Below are positions 24,749 to 35,160 of a DNA stretch of 64,000 nt, one piece after another (positions within the stretch are counted from its first letter, which is position 1; every line of letters starts with the position of its first letter). Both the position numbers and the translations under genes were made by a program. The notes below the pieces were generated by a model, which saw nothing but the letters and a program-made list of their open reading frames with translations, ran no database searches and was not told the origin of the DNA. Origin of the DNA: Arcobacter defluvii (GTDB taxonomy: Bacteria > Campylobacterota > Campylobacteria > Campylobacterales > Arcobacteraceae); NCBI RefSeq assembly GCF_013201725.1, contig NZ_CP053835.1, forward strand, positions 2,232,001 to 2,296,000, written 5' to 3'.

Positions 24749-26611
24749 TTATCCTATTATTTTATTTTTATCTTCTAAAATATCTATTTGAGAGTAAAAT
24801 ATCTTTGCATTTTGTTTATCAACTTTTTCAAACTCTGTTCTAAAATATTCTCTATGATATCTTTTATTTTTATTTCTTGGATTCATCCCTATATCTTTCA
24901 TATAAGATATATGTATATATTTATCATGAAAATAGTTACTTAACTCTATAAACTCTTCTGCTTTACTTTTACTATTAAAAATATCAGTTAATTCTGCTAT
25001 CTCATCTTTTAACTCATTTGGGTCTATTTTAGAAAAAATATTTTTTTTAGCTTTTAGCTCTTGTAATTTTTTATCTATTTTTTCATTATATATATTTCCT
25101 ATTCCACCTATTCTAGTCACTGCTTCTATAGCTTCTATTTTATTTGATATTTCTATATCTGATAAGTAGGCTTGCTTTTCTCTTAATTTTTTATGAGATG
25201 TTTTTAGAGTTGAATATTTATCATATAAATTATTAAATCTATTGATATAATTTTCTAATTCTTCCTCATATTTCCACTCACTATTTTCTGGAATCTCATT
25301 TAAAGGAACTCCTACTTCTTTACACTTATCATACATCTTATTTAAATAATATTTTGAAAGTTCATTATTTGATATATTATGTTCTAATTTACTGGGATAC
25401 CCTCCACCTATATCTGAGTGAGCACCTAAGAACACTATTTCTTCAAATTTATCTTTAATCAAATCTATTGGATATTGTTTATCATTGTTTGATATTAAAT
25501 GTGCTGGGAAATTTATCCTAAATTCATCATCTGCCAAAAAATGATGTAATTTATCTACTATATATGATGGCTCTATATGAAAGCTATATGCAATATTTAT
25601 ATCATTTCCTGGCTTCCCAAAAGAAGCTACTGTATCAAAAACATTTAAAGTTCTTATTTTTACTTTTGAATGATGATATAAAAGCTTTTCATCATATCTG
25701 ATACCATGTTGTTTTAAAAGATTTACAAAGTGCCTAGCAAGGGCTGCTCCTCTTGAAAATCCAAATATATCAAACTCTAAGTTTACTGGATAATAATCTA
25801 TATTTTCATTTTTTCGGTATTCTTTTACATATTCTTCTATTGCAGTATTTATATAATACAACATCCCTTTTATTCTAATTTCCCCTCCACTTCCAAATGC
25901 TCCTCCACCAAACCAATCTTTATCTTGTGTACTAGATATTGAACCAACTCCTCTTACATATGCACACATTGTTTGTGGAAAAATTTCTCTATTTGTAACG
26001 ATTACTTTTTCTCTCTTTGGATAATTCCCATTTTTCTTTTTATACTCTTCATCTTCTAATCTTTGTTTTTCACTTGTTTCCACTAAAGGATTTGGATAGA
26101 CTTCAAAAAGTTTTCTTACATTTGATAAGGCATTTTCTTTTAGTTTTTCATCACTTATATCATTTCCTGTTCCATCAAAAAATATCCCCAATCTAAGAGT
26201 TTCTTTAGATAATCTATGATTTATTTTTATTATTACTGCTTCATCATATTCTCTAATACCATCTGCATCTAAATCTATCCAACCTATAATATAATTTACT
26301 TTTCTTATATCTTCATTTTTTTCTACTTTATCTTCTATTTTAAAACTATATCTTACTTCACCATTTTCTACTGATACTTTATCTTGTATTATTTGTTGAA
26401 AATTTTCTATTTTTAATTCATCATCTTCATTTTTGGTAGATTTTTTTAGTTTAATCTCTTCAAAACTTTTATTTTTCAAATCATTTATTTTTATTTTACT
26501 TCCAGAGTAGCTTTCGAGCATTATTAGTTCTAAATCTAATTCTTTTCCCTCTTTTATACCTAATGTTTGTGCTTTTAAAGTTATCTCTTCATTTATAAAA
26601 TATTCTTTCAT
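24749..26611 (-). CDS. Tle1-type (DUF2235) T6SS phospholipase effector
   Basis: A 620-residue protein. Residues 140-410 are a DUF2235 alpha/beta hydrolase: RLGIFFDGTGND (about 141-151), the nucleophile elbow GFSRG (284-288, Ser286), a conserved Asp in NVFDTVASFG (about 326), and FLGAHSDIGGGYP (His398, Asp400). This is the Tle1 phospholipase family of T6SS antibacterial effectors that act on periplasmic membrane phospholipids. Residues 1-135 form a separate N-terminal module ending in GWIDLDADG (110-118), shared in form with the GH19 effector at 51148. A Lys-rich helical C-terminal region follows. The start overlaps the vgrG1 stop by one base (TAATG), implying coupled translation and loading on VgrG1. 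Confidence 0.9.
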   Translation of the reverse strand: MKEYFINEEITLKAQTLGIKEGKELDLELIMLESYSGSKIKINDLKNKSFEEIKLKKSTKNEDDELKIENFQQIIQDKVSVENGEVRYSFKIEDKVEKNEDIRKVNYIIGWIDLDADGIREYDEAVIIKINHRLSKETLRLGIFFDGTGNDISDEKLKENALSNVRKLFEVYPNPLVETSEKQRLEDEEYKKKNGNYPKREKVIVTNREIFPQTMCAYVRGVGSISSTQDKDWFGGGAFGSGGEIRIKGMLYYINTAIEEYVKEYRKNENIDYYPVNLEFDIFGFSRGAALARHFVNLLKQHGIRYDEKLLYHHSKVKIRTLNVFDTVASFGKPGNDINIAYSFHIEPSYIVDKLHHFLADDEFRINFPAHLISNNDKQYPIDLIKDKFEEIVFLGAHSDIGGGYPSKLEHNISNNELSKYYLNKMYDKCKEVGVPLNEIPENSEWKYEEELENYINRFNNLYDKYSTLKTSHKKLREKQAYLSDIEISNKIEAIEAVTRIGGIGNIYNEKIDKKLQELKAKKNIFSKIDPNELKDEIAELTDIFNSKSKAEEFIELSNYFHDKYIHISYMKDIGMNPRNKNKRYHREYFRTEFEKVDKQNAKIFYSQIDILEDKNKIIG

Positions 26612-28872
26612 TATTGACCTTCAAAATCTAAATTAAATAAACTTTTTACGATTTGTGCATTATTTGCTACTATTCCATCATATGCACTATTACTATTAAA
26701 ATTTAATGTATGAAAATATATTCCACTACTATTTATTGATATTGAATTATTTCCACATCTTAATACTATTTCTTCTTTGCCATTTAGATTTACTTCTTTA
26801 TGTACCTCTTTTTTTATCTCTTTTGAATTTATATAAAAATCATTATCTATTTCTAACCCAAAATCTTTTACTACTTCTTGATATAAATTTTGAAGAAATT
26901 TTTCTTGTTTATCTTTTTCAACATAAATATGTAATATATTTTTTATTGTGCTTATTAGATTATTTTCTGTATAAATATTTAAATTATCATTAACCAAAAG
27001 ATTAAGATTTTTGTTAACATTAATATCATAATCCTCTTCAACTGTTAATTCTTTATCTTTCTCTATCTTCTCTTTACTATTTGATTTTACTTCTACTATT
27101 TGTTCATTATTTATTATTATTTTTGAATCTCTTTTTATATCTTCTATCTTATCATTCTCTATTATTATCTTTTGATTATGTTTTACTATTCTTGTCTCAT
27201 CATTTTGTATTAAAGAGTTCATATCTCTTTGTGCTTTTATATTTAATTCTTCTTCTCCTTGTTTATCTTCAAACAATATCTCATTAAATCCTATTTCATC
27301 TTCATATTGTGGTGTCGTATATGTTCTTATATAACTTTTCGTTTTATTATTTGGCAAAGAATGTGCTATTTTATTCTCACCATTATATAAGCTCCCTATT
27401 ATTATTGGTTTATCAGGGTCTCCATTTATAAAGCTTACTATTACTTCACTATTTACTCTTGGTATAAACATTGAACCATAGTTATTCCCACTTGAAATAT
27501 TTGACACTCTTAAGTAACAGGATGTTGTTTTATTTCTTTCAAAATGAAACACCACTCTTACTCTTCCTTGTTCATCTACATCTATATTATTCTCTTCTTC
27601 TTTTAAATTATTCTCATTATTTGAAACTATTGCTGTTTGTATTCCATATATTTTTGTTTGTTTTATTGTTTTATTTGGTTTATATATTATTTCTTTTGGA
27701 ATACAAGTTACTTCTACTTCATATTGTAAGGTTTGATTTAAAGTTGTATATTCATCTAAAGCATTTGGAAAGTATGCTTTATATTTCACTCCTAATATTA
27801 TTACTTCTTTTGATTTATTTACTTTATCATCATATAGTTCTACTAATAAACTATCTTTTAGTTGTATCTCTTTTGAATAAGCTTTTATTGTTTTTATTTT
27901 TGAAGTTTCTCTTAATGAATCTATATTACTATATCTAGTTAAATCTTCATAATAACTCTCATTTAATAGATTCAATTTATCTTTTAATTTTTCTACTTTT
28001 AATTCTTGTTGTAATTGTTTACTATTTGGATTTTCTTCTTCATTTTCTTTATATACATTACTATTTATTTTATATTCTTTACTTGGTCTATTATAATCAT
28101 AATAATCCTCTATATGAGAAGTTGCATTAAATTTTTTGATTATATTAAAATTAGAAATTGATTTTATTACTGGATTTACTAAAGCATAATCATTTAATTG
28201 GCATAGTATTACTTTATATGGTTGATTATTACTATAATCAAATATTAAATTATATCCTTCTGTTTGAGCTAACATCATTATAAAATCTAAATCACTTTGA
28301 TTATATTGAGTTGTATATTCTCTTATTGGTGTTTTATCTTTATCTATTCTTATCTCTAAAGATGTATTTAATAATGCTGAATATCTTTGTATTATTTCAT
28401 AAATAATATCTTCAAATTTTTTATTCTGAAATATTTCATATTTATTTGTAAAGTTTAAATAATATAAAGGATGTACTACTTCAATTTTATACATATATTT
28501 TTTTGCAACAATCGAATCTTCTTCTATTTTACAAATTTTTCCAAATATATTTTTTTTTATTCTTAAATTTATTAAATCTTCAATTATAATTTCTACATCA
28601 GTATCTAATAATAAATCAATATTTAAAAATTCATTACTTATAAAAGATACATTAAAACTATATATTTCATCTATATTACTATTCCCTGTTAAAGAATAAA
28701 TTGAATAATCCTCTTCTATTAATCCTTTTATCTCTTCTTGCTTATAGTTTAATAATTTTATTCTACCTTTTACTTTTTGCAATGTCGCTTTACTATCAAG
28801 TTTATTTATTGATTCATACATAAAATTAGAAATTTCATTTATCTTTTCCATAGTTGCTTTATTAAATTCCAT
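26611..28872 (-). CDS. vgrG: VgrG spike protein (vgrG1)
   Basis: A 753-residue VgrG, the needle-tip trimer of the T6SS. The gp27-like N-terminal half contains YTTQYNQSDLDFIMMLAQTE and the phage base-plate-hub typical IRKLYYCNEY-like region is replaced by divergent sequence. The gp5 OB-fold is at about 435-500 (VDEQGRVRVVFHFERN; SGNNYGSMFIPRVNSEVIV; GDPDKPIIIGSLYNGEN). A triplex-helix spike of repeated I/K/E-rich units follows. The 602-residue stretch after residue 26 is nearly identical to vgrG2, with four differences seen by eye. The C-terminal 125 residues diverge, ending IVANNAQIVKSLFNLDFEGQ. No extended effector domain. The DUF2235 gene starts on its stop codon, so it probably carries the phospholipase. 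Confidence 0.95.
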   Translation of the reverse strand: MEFNKATMEKINEISNFMYESINKLDSKATLQKVKGRIKLLNYKQEEIKGLIEEDYSIYSLTGNSNIDEIYSFNVSFISNEFLNIDLLLDTDVEIIIEDLINLRIKKNIFGKICKIEEDSIVAKKYMYKIEVVHPLYYLNFTNKYEIFQNKKFEDIIYEIIQRYSALLNTSLEIRIDKDKTPIREYTTQYNQSDLDFIMMLAQTEGYNLIFDYSNNQPYKVILCQLNDYALVNPVIKSISNFNIIKKFNATSHIEDYYDYNRPSKEYKINSNVYKENEEENPNSKQLQQELKVEKLKDKLNLLNESYYEDLTRYSNIDSLRETSKIKTIKAYSKEIQLKDSLLVELYDDKVNKSKEVIILGVKYKAYFPNALDEYTTLNQTLQYEVEVTCIPKEIIYKPNKTIKQTKIYGIQTAIVSNNENNLKEEENNIDVDEQGRVRVVFHFERNKTTSCYLRVSNISSGNNYGSMFIPRVNSEVIVSFINGDPDKPIIIGSLYNGENKIAHSLPNNKTKSYIRTYTTPQYEDEIGFNEILFEDKQGEEELNIKAQRDMNSLIQNDETRIVKHNQKIIIENDKIEDIKRDSKIIINNEQIVEVKSNSKEKIEKDKELTVEEDYDINVNKNLNLLVNDNLNIYTENNLISTIKNILHIYVEKDKQEKFLQNLYQEVVKDFGLEIDNDFYINSKEIKKEVHKEVNLNGKEEIVLRCGNNSISINSSGIYFHTLNFNSNSAYDGIVANNAQIVKSLFNLDFEGQ
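26979..28788. repeat. Long inverted repeat, left arm (within vgrG1)
   Basis: About 1.81 kb of vgrG1 matches 48335-50144 of vgrG2 in the opposite orientation almost base for base. The right limit is set by GCGACATTGC and the left by the sequence after AATTTAAA. The arms flank the T6SS core, so homologous recombination can invert about 19.5 kb. Confidence 0.9.
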
Positions 28873-28874
28873 TC

Positions 28875-29612
28875 TTAATTCCTTTTAATCAATATGCTTA
28901 ATATAAATTTAATAGTTTTAAAGAAATAACTTTTAAATTCTTTTTTTTGTAAATTTTCTATTTCATCTTTATTTAAAGAACTACCAATAATAAATTCATA
29001 TATTATTATAGATACAGAATAGATATCAAAATCAAAATTTACTTTATCTTTAATAATATTTGGTGAGCTATATTTTTTATTCATTGCAATATAATTTTCT
29101 CTATTAAATGAAATAGTGTTATTTGATAAATCTTTTGAAATACCAAAATCAAATAAAATTAAATCATCTTCAAAAATATAGATATTATAAGGAGAAATAT
29201 CACAATGAACTATATTATTTTTATATAAATATTTTAGAGTTTTAATTAGTTCTTTAAATATTATATATTTATCTTTTAGACTCAAATCACTAATAGATAT
29301 ATCATTAAGCAATTTCCCATCCAAGTATTCCATTACTATATAAGGAATAACTTTTTGAGGATCTATGCCAAAATCAAAAACTTTTACAATATTTTTTGAA
29401 CTTAATTTTTTTAAAATAGAATATTCTGCATACATAAAAGCATCAATATCTTCTTTTTGTAAAAGTTCTTTAGTTGGTACTTTAATCACAACTTTTGAAA
29501 AATTATTAAAATAGTTATCATAAATATCTCTTCCCAAAAAGATATCACAAAACCCTCCTTGTGATATCTTTTTTTCTATAATATATCTATTATTTAATAC
29601 TATATTTTCCAT
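28875..29612 (-). CDS. PpkA-like Ser/Thr protein kinase
   Basis: A 245-residue Hanks-type kinase. The glycine loop is ISQGGFCDIF, the ATP Lys is in VVIKVP, the hinge is VMEYLDGKLL, the catalytic loop is HCDISPYN (HCD in place of HRD, Asp and Asn retained) and the metal motif is FDFG. It belongs to T6SS kinases that phosphorylate the FHA protein to trigger firing (threonine phosphorylation pathway). The FHA gene is present upstream at 35623. Unlike Pseudomonas PpkA it lacks a periplasmic sensor domain; a hydrophobic stretch (FFKTIKFILSILI) ends the protein. No PppA phosphatase is seen in the window. Confidence 0.85.
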   Translation of the reverse strand: MENIVLNNRYIIEKKISQGGFCDIFLGRDIYDNYFNNFSKVVIKVPTKELLQKEDIDAFMYAEYSILKKLSSKNIVKVFDFGIDPQKVIPYIVMEYLDGKLLNDISISDLSLKDKYIIFKELIKTLKYLYKNNIVHCDISPYNIYIFEDDLILFDFGISKDLSNNTISFNRENYIAMNKKYSSPNIIKDKVNFDFDIYSVSIIIYEFIIGSSLNKDEIENLQKKEFKSYFFKTIKFILSILIKRN

Positions 29613-29614
29613 TT

Positions 29615-32600
29615 TTATATATTATTTGGTATTGAGAAAGATAAAGTATTTCCACTATTATATAATCTAGAAACACCACCTATTTCAAAGGAACTTTTAA
29701 AATCATATTTTTCAAAAGATACGATTAAAGAATCATCTTTAACTGTTAAATTTTTTGATTTGTCAATAAATTTAAATAAAGCCCAATCATTATTTATATA
29801 ATCTTCTACAACAATTTTATTACTTAAATCATATAGTTTAAGTTTTACAGAACTATTCAAAGAATCACTAGGCCAATTTATTTTTTTCATAATAATTGGT
29901 CCATGTTCATAAACAATAGAAGTATTATCAAATGTTATCTCAGCTGTTGCTAAATTTTCACCTAAAGTATGAGGTTTAATACTAAAAATCGTTCCAAAAC
30001 TACCATCATTCTTAAAAAATACATTTCTAATATTTTGTGCTTTTATTAAACTATTAATAAATTCTTTTGAGAAATTCAATTTATTACCATCTATATTTCT
30101 TGCTCTTGCTGTTGATTTTTCATAATCTATATCAATAAAACCTGAAATATATTCTTTATAAAAATTATCTAAAACACCATCTTTTCTAAAAAATTCATTG
30201 AAATCATCAAGTTTTATAAAATTATCATCATTAGTTATATCAGCAGGATATTTTCCTTTTATTCTTTCTTTATAAAAAGATAAAACCATTCTTCTGTATT
30301 TTTTATTTATATAAGATTTTGCACCTTTTGAAATAAATACTAGATTGCCCTGCATAACAACTTCATACCATTTTTTTACCTGTGGAGGCATTAGTTTTAG
30401 TTGATTTAAAAGAGGAGCAACTTTTCCATGAACTCTATTTGAAACTATTTTAAAAGCATCCTCTTCAAAATTTACAGAACCATTTATATTGCTCATAATT
30501 TCATAAGTTTTATTAAACTCCTCAAATAATGTATTCAAAAGATTTTTTGATTGATATTTTTCATCTAATAAATCATTATATGGTTTAAAAAATTCTCTTA
30601 TCATTGAAACACTATTCACATCAAAATTATCTAATTTATTTAATGCAATATTTGATGTTAATTCAGAAATAGTTTGATTATTTATATCTAATGTATCTTT
30701 TACTTTTTCAGAAGATGAATAAAGTTCTGTATTCTCTTTTAAATGTTTCAATATAATAAGAATAGGAGAATCACTAGAAGTTAATATGGCTAATTGTTCA
30801 TTTAATTTTTCAATTTCATCATAAGATATAATATTCAAATTAATTAAAGCTTCATTCCAAAAAGTTTTATAATCATTAAAATAAAAACTCATAATTTTTT
30901 CAAAATATTCATCTTTTTCTTTTTCATTTAAATCAACTTTTTGTCCTATAACCCAATTATTTAATAAAATATCATTTAAAACTCTTTTTCCATCTAAAAC
31001 AACAGCTTCATAACCTAATTTAGTAAATAACCCTGGTATTTTTATATCTGAACCAATAAATAATGAACTATTATTTCCCAAAACTTTTTCAAAAGAAAAA
31101 TCTTTCGAGCTCAAATAAGAAAATTTACTTTTCCAATCTTCATAAGTCAATCTTTCTGCACTTAATTGAATCAATCTATTTCTTGCTGTTTCAATAACTT
31201 GTTTAGATGTATCAAAGGAATTAAATCCTTCATTTAAAAGATACTTCCAATGAGATAATAAATCATTTTTTAATATTTCATCTTTTGAATATGTTTGATT
31301 CCAATCATTACTCATATATGTAATTAAAAAATCTTTATCTCTTTTTTCCAAAATCTCTAGCATTAAATATGCTTTTGTACTATCCCATGTTTTTGAAAAA
31401 TCATCTAAATTAATAGTAATGTTATTTTGTATTTTATTTGCAACTTGTGGTAATAATATTCTTAATAAATCACTATAATATAATCTTTTTAATTCTTCAC
31501 TTCTATCTTTATATTTAAAAATAAAAGAGTTAAAAAAAGAGTTGTTTCTTAATTCAAATTCATCTTTTTGAATTTTATTTACTAGATTAAATAACTTATT
31601 ACTATCTTTAAACTCACTTTTATAATCAACTATATTTCTTAGATTAGAATACTCTTTATAGCTATTTTCTAATTCATTAAGTTTTTCATTAGTATTTATA
31701 AAATTATTCATCATAAAAAAACCACAAAAAATAAGAAAAGTTAAACTTGCAACATAAGAAATTATTTGATTTCTTTTTACTTTTTTCTTATAGTTTTCAT
31801 CAATTTTTCCGATTTCTGATTCTTCAAAAATTACATTTTCAAGAAGTTTTTTAACAAATAAAGCTTTTGATTTTCCACTTGATTCATAATCTTTTTTAAT
31901 AGAAGTAAAATATACACCTCTTAACATCAAAGGTTTTCTATATCTTGTTTCAGTAAAACAAGTATCTACAAAATAATTTATTTTTGACAAAATTTGAGAC
32001 ATTTTTTCAGTAAATAAAAAAATCTTACCTCTGTTATCTAAATCCCATTCAAAATGCATCTTATCTAAAATAGAAGAATTTAATCTTTTTAATAATGAAG
32101 AAAAATCTTGAGTTATATTATTATCATTTAAACTCTCTTCTTCAAAAGTAACACCTAATATTTCATCTTTTTCATCACCATTTAAATTATTAAAATAGTT
32201 TTCAAATCCTTCTACTTTATCAGTTTTTGTAATCAAAATATAAATAGGTATACTAGACATAAAAGCACTAGATAATTCATCAAATCTATCTCTTAGATTT
32301 TTTGCAAAATTATCTAACTCTTTATTGTTTTTATTTTGTAAAGTATCTATACTAATAGCTAAAATGATTCCATTTATTGGTCTTTTCCATCTCCTTTTTA
32401 TAAAGAATTTTAAAAAGTATTTCCAAATGATAGGATCTTCTGGATTATCTTTTTGTTGAATATAATTTCCTGGTAAATCAACAAAAATTGAATGTTCAGC
32501 AAAATACCATTTAAATTTTTCGTCTTCTTCATTTTGATAAGTATCTTCATAATTGATAGGGAAATTTAAACCTGAAGACTCAATAAAAGAAGTTTTACCT

Positions 32601-32980
32601 TCTAATTTTTCACCCATTATTAAATACCAAGGTAATTCATACTTTGATTTAAATCGATAGATAGAAGAATTTTTGACTATTCTCAATGCTTTATTAAACT
32701 TAGATTTTAAACTCTTTATTTTTTTATTAATAATTTTTTTATATTCATTTCTCAAAATTCTTTCTTCTAAAACTTCTTGTGTTTCTTTTTTTCTTAGTAA
32801 AGAAATCAATAATAATATTATTACTGTAAGAAAAAAAATAGTAAATGAAATCAATAATCTAAAAGATAAATCTTTAAAACTTTCAAATATAAAAGGTGTA
32901 ATGAAAATAATTGACAAAGATATAACTAAAGATATTGTAATAGCCCAAATTGAAATCTTTTTAAAATTAAAATTTATCAT
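29615..32980 (-). CDS. tssM: TssM, inner-membrane T6SS scaffold (IcmF family)
   Basis: A 1121-residue protein of normal family size. Two N-terminal membrane segments (ISIWAITISLVISLSIIFIT; LLISFTIFFLTVIILLLISL) are followed by a Walker A-like motif GEKLEGKTSF, WYFAEHSIFVDLPGNYIQQK, and a third membrane segment near residue 420 (VASLTFLIFCGFFMMNNFIN). A large periplasmic part with IcmF-related and DUF-type domains follows, ending in a C-terminal beta domain. TssM anchors the TssJLM membrane complex. Its gene overlaps tssL by 14 bases and is followed two bases later by the kinase gene. Confidence 0.95.
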   Translation of the reverse strand: MINFNFKKISIWAITISLVISLSIIFITPFIFESFKDLSFRLLISFTIFFLTVIILLLISLLRKKETQEVLEERILRNEYKKIINKKIKSLKSKFNKALRIVKNSSIYRFKSKYELPWYLIMGEKLEGKTSFIESSGLNFPINYEDTYQNEEDEKFKWYFAEHSIFVDLPGNYIQQKDNPEDPIIWKYFLKFFIKRRWKRPINGIILAISIDTLQNKNNKELDNFAKNLRDRFDELSSAFMSSIPIYILITKTDKVEGFENYFNNLNGDEKDEILGVTFEEESLNDNNITQDFSSLLKRLNSSILDKMHFEWDLDNRGKIFLFTEKMSQILSKINYFVDTCFTETRYRKPLMLRGVYFTSIKKDYESSGKSKALFVKKLLENVIFEESEIGKIDENYKKKVKRNQIISYVASLTFLIFCGFFMMNNFINTNEKLNELENSYKEYSNLRNIVDYKSEFKDSNKLFNLVNKIQKDEFELRNNSFFNSFIFKYKDRSEELKRLYYSDLLRILLPQVANKIQNNITINLDDFSKTWDSTKAYLMLEILEKRDKDFLITYMSNDWNQTYSKDEILKNDLLSHWKYLLNEGFNSFDTSKQVIETARNRLIQLSAERLTYEDWKSKFSYLSSKDFSFEKVLGNNSSLFIGSDIKIPGLFTKLGYEAVVLDGKRVLNDILLNNWVIGQKVDLNEKEKDEYFEKIMSFYFNDYKTFWNEALINLNIISYDEIEKLNEQLAILTSSDSPILIILKHLKENTELYSSSEKVKDTLDINNQTISELTSNIALNKLDNFDVNSVSMIREFFKPYNDLLDEKYQSKNLLNTLFEEFNKTYEIMSNINGSVNFEEDAFKIVSNRVHGKVAPLLNQLKLMPPQVKKWYEVVMQGNLVFISKGAKSYINKKYRRMVLSFYKERIKGKYPADITNDDNFIKLDDFNEFFRKDGVLDNFYKEYISGFIDIDYEKSTARARNIDGNKLNFSKEFINSLIKAQNIRNVFFKNDGSFGTIFSIKPHTLGENLATAEITFDNTSIVYEHGPIIMKKINWPSDSLNSSVKLKLYDLSNKIVVEDYINNDWALFKFIDKSKNLTVKDDSLIVSFEKYDFKSSFEIGGVSRLYNSGNTLSFSIPNNI

Positions 32981-33821
32981 TTTTTGTTTCCTCTATATTT
33001 TTCTGAATGTTAGTATTTGAAATATTATTAATTAAATTTAAAAAATTTTCATTTTTCTCATATAATCTATAACTTAAAAATATGAAAAAAGTAGTTAATA
33101 ATAAGAAAATAAAAGTGAGTAATAAAGGATAAGATATTTTATTAAAAAGTTTATATCTTCTTTTTATTGGTTCAACTTTAGTATAAAATTTGATAGGATC
33201 TCTTCCTTGGACAATTTTTATTTGTTTATAGAGACTATCTTTTATATTATTTATTTCCATTTCACCTCTATCTACCACTCGATATTTACCAAGGAATCCT
33301 AAAGATAAACAAATATACATAAGTTCTAATATATTTATATATTTTGCAGGTGTTTTTAAAAATTTATCCATTAAGTGAAAAAAGTTTTCTCCGCCATAAG
33401 TTTCATTATGGAATATATTTAATAAACTTTTATTAAACCAACTATCATTATTTGAAAATGTACTATTTACAATCTCATCAATAAATGTACATAAAATATA
33501 TCTTGCTACTAATATTTCCATATTTTCTATTTTATTTTCAACTGCCGACTCATTAAAAGTATTTATTTTTGCAATAAATTCATCTCTTATATCATCCATA
33601 TTTAATTCTTTTGAATTTTCTTTTAATTCTAAAACAGATTCTATTAAGGGAGTTGCAACTAATAAAAATGGATTAAACGATACATTTTGAAAATCTTTTT
33701 CTTTTATATCATTTTTATATATTGCTTTGTTTTTAAATTCACTAAAACTATTTTCTTTTTTGAAATTTGTTATTTTTTGTTTATTAACATCTTTTGAAAT
33801 TAATACTGTACTATTATTCAT
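32967..33821 (-). CDS. tssL: TssL, inner-membrane T6SS component (DotU/IcmH)
   Basis: A 284-residue DotU family protein with a cytoplasmic N-terminal region: VSFNPFLLVATPLIESVLEL, ILVARYILCTFIDEIVNST and LNIFHNETYGGENFFHLMDK, then LSLGFLGKYRV. A single C-terminal membrane segment (LLLTFIFLLLTTFFIFLSYR) anchors it. No OmpA-like peptidoglycan-binding domain follows, so cell-wall anchoring must come from another protein. It binds TssM and the baseplate. It sits between tssK and tssM in the core operon. Confidence 0.95.
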   Translation of the reverse strand: MNNSTVLISKDVNKQKITNFKKENSFSEFKNKAIYKNDIKEKDFQNVSFNPFLLVATPLIESVLELKENSKELNMDDIRDEFIAKINTFNESAVENKIENMEILVARYILCTFIDEIVNSTFSNNDSWFNKSLLNIFHNETYGGENFFHLMDKFLKTPAKYINILELMYICLSLGFLGKYRVVDRGEMEINNIKDSLYKQIKIVQGRDPIKFYTKVEPIKRRYKLFNKISYPLLLTFIFLLLTTFFIFLSYRLYEKNENFLNLINNISNTNIQKNIEETKNDKF

Positions 33822-33831
33822 AAACTCTTCT

Positions 33832-35160
33832 TTAATTATTTTTTATTGCCCATAAAGCATATTCTACATTTGGAATTTCAGTAGATAAGTGAAATGCAAA
33901 TGCAGCAGATTTTAATAACTCTTTTAGGTTTTCTTCTGTTAACTCTAATTTAAAATATAAATGATTAACTTTATAAGGAATCTCTTTGGGAGCTGTTGCT
34001 AAAGGCTTGATTTTAAAGCCTATAAGATGATAATTAACCAAATTTTTTATATTTTCAACTGTCCCAAATTTCAATCCATTTATCAAAATTTCTTTAATTT
34101 TATCAGCACTAATATCGGCTGAAACAGAGAAAATAAAATACGAATTTTTGATTAGTTCTTTATCTTGAATAGGAACAATATGTATTCCATATTTTCTTTT
34201 TTCAATTTGTAAAGATATACTATTTTGTTCTAGTACCATTGTTAACATATTTTTTAATTCGTCAAACAATCTTTTAAAACTTTCATACTGTTCATTATGA
34301 TTATAATTAAATTGATTTAATAACCTTTTCTCTTTCTTCATAAAAACAGCCAACTCACTTGTTAAAGATACTAAATCAATAAATATTTTATCAGGATGAA
34401 TTCTATTTTGTGTTAATAAATAATGTATTCGACTTTCATATTTATTTAGAAGTTGAAGTAAAAGATAATCTCCAATTTGAGTATTCTTCATAACAGAATC
34501 AGTTACTTTTTGTGATAATTTTTCAGCTCTAAAACCAATAATTTCTAGAATTTCTTTAGTTTGAGTATATAGCTTATTAGCAACTTGTATATCTAAATAA
34601 GTAGGTAAAAAATCATTATCTAAAGATATTGTTCCATTAAGTGAAATATCTGCAATTTTACAAATAGGTAAATATATAAATCTTGCATCTAAATCATCTT
34701 CAAAAAGTAATCTAAAGTTATATTCTGCAATTAGAATATCACTAATACTCGTTTCACCTGAATTTATATTTGGAATATTTTCAATCGTTCTTGCTTTAAG
34801 TCTAGTTTGCATATTTTTTTGTTCCTCAAAATATACCTCATCACTGTTTTTTATATTTATAGGTAAAGCCAAATATACAACTTTATTTAAATAATTACTT
34901 TTAATATCTAAAATTAAACTATTATTTTCTGAATTAATCTCAAAATAAGTTCCATCAAACAACAATCCAGAAGCTTTTGTTATAAGTAATTTACCTGTAG
35001 ATAAAAGATGTTCATCAATTTGTAAATTATAAAATCCCCAATTATTTTCTCTAGACATTGAAGTTCTTTGAGCTAATTCATAAGTAAAATATCTATCATT
35101 TTGTTGGAAATGTTGTGGTTTTATAAAAAGTCCTTCTCTCCAAACTACTCTATTTTCCAT
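33832..35160 (-). CDS. tssK: TssK, T6SS baseplate protein
   Basis: A 442-residue protein that begins VVWREGLFIKPQHFQQNDRY, the hallmark N-terminus of TssK (VxWxEGMFLxPQHFQQ). Other landmarks are LFDGTYFEI, NPSLPIcK-like YLPICKIADISLNGTISLD and the C-terminal EIPNVEYALWAIKN. TssK is the trimeric connector that links the TssF-TssG wedge to the TssJLM complex. It overlaps tssJ by 11 bases, so translation is coupled. Confidence 0.95.
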   Translation of the reverse strand: MENRVVWREGLFIKPQHFQQNDRYFTYELAQRTSMSRENNWGFYNLQIDEHLLSTGKLLITKASGLLFDGTYFEINSENNSLILDIKSNYLNKVVYLALPINIKNSDEVYFEEQKNMQTRLKARTIENIPNINSGETSISDILIAEYNFRLLFEDDLDARFIYLPICKIADISLNGTISLDNDFLPTYLDIQVANKLYTQTKEILEIIGFRAEKLSQKVTDSVMKNTQIGDYLLLQLLNKYESRIHYLLTQNRIHPDKIFIDLVSLTSELAVFMKKEKRLLNQFNYNHNEQYESFKRLFDELKNMLTMVLEQNSISLQIEKRKYGIHIVPIQDKELIKNSYFIFSVSADISADKIKEILINGLKFGTVENIKNLVNYHLIGFKIKPLATAPKEIPYKVNHLYFKLELTEENLKELLKSAAFAFHLSTEIPNVEYALWAIKNN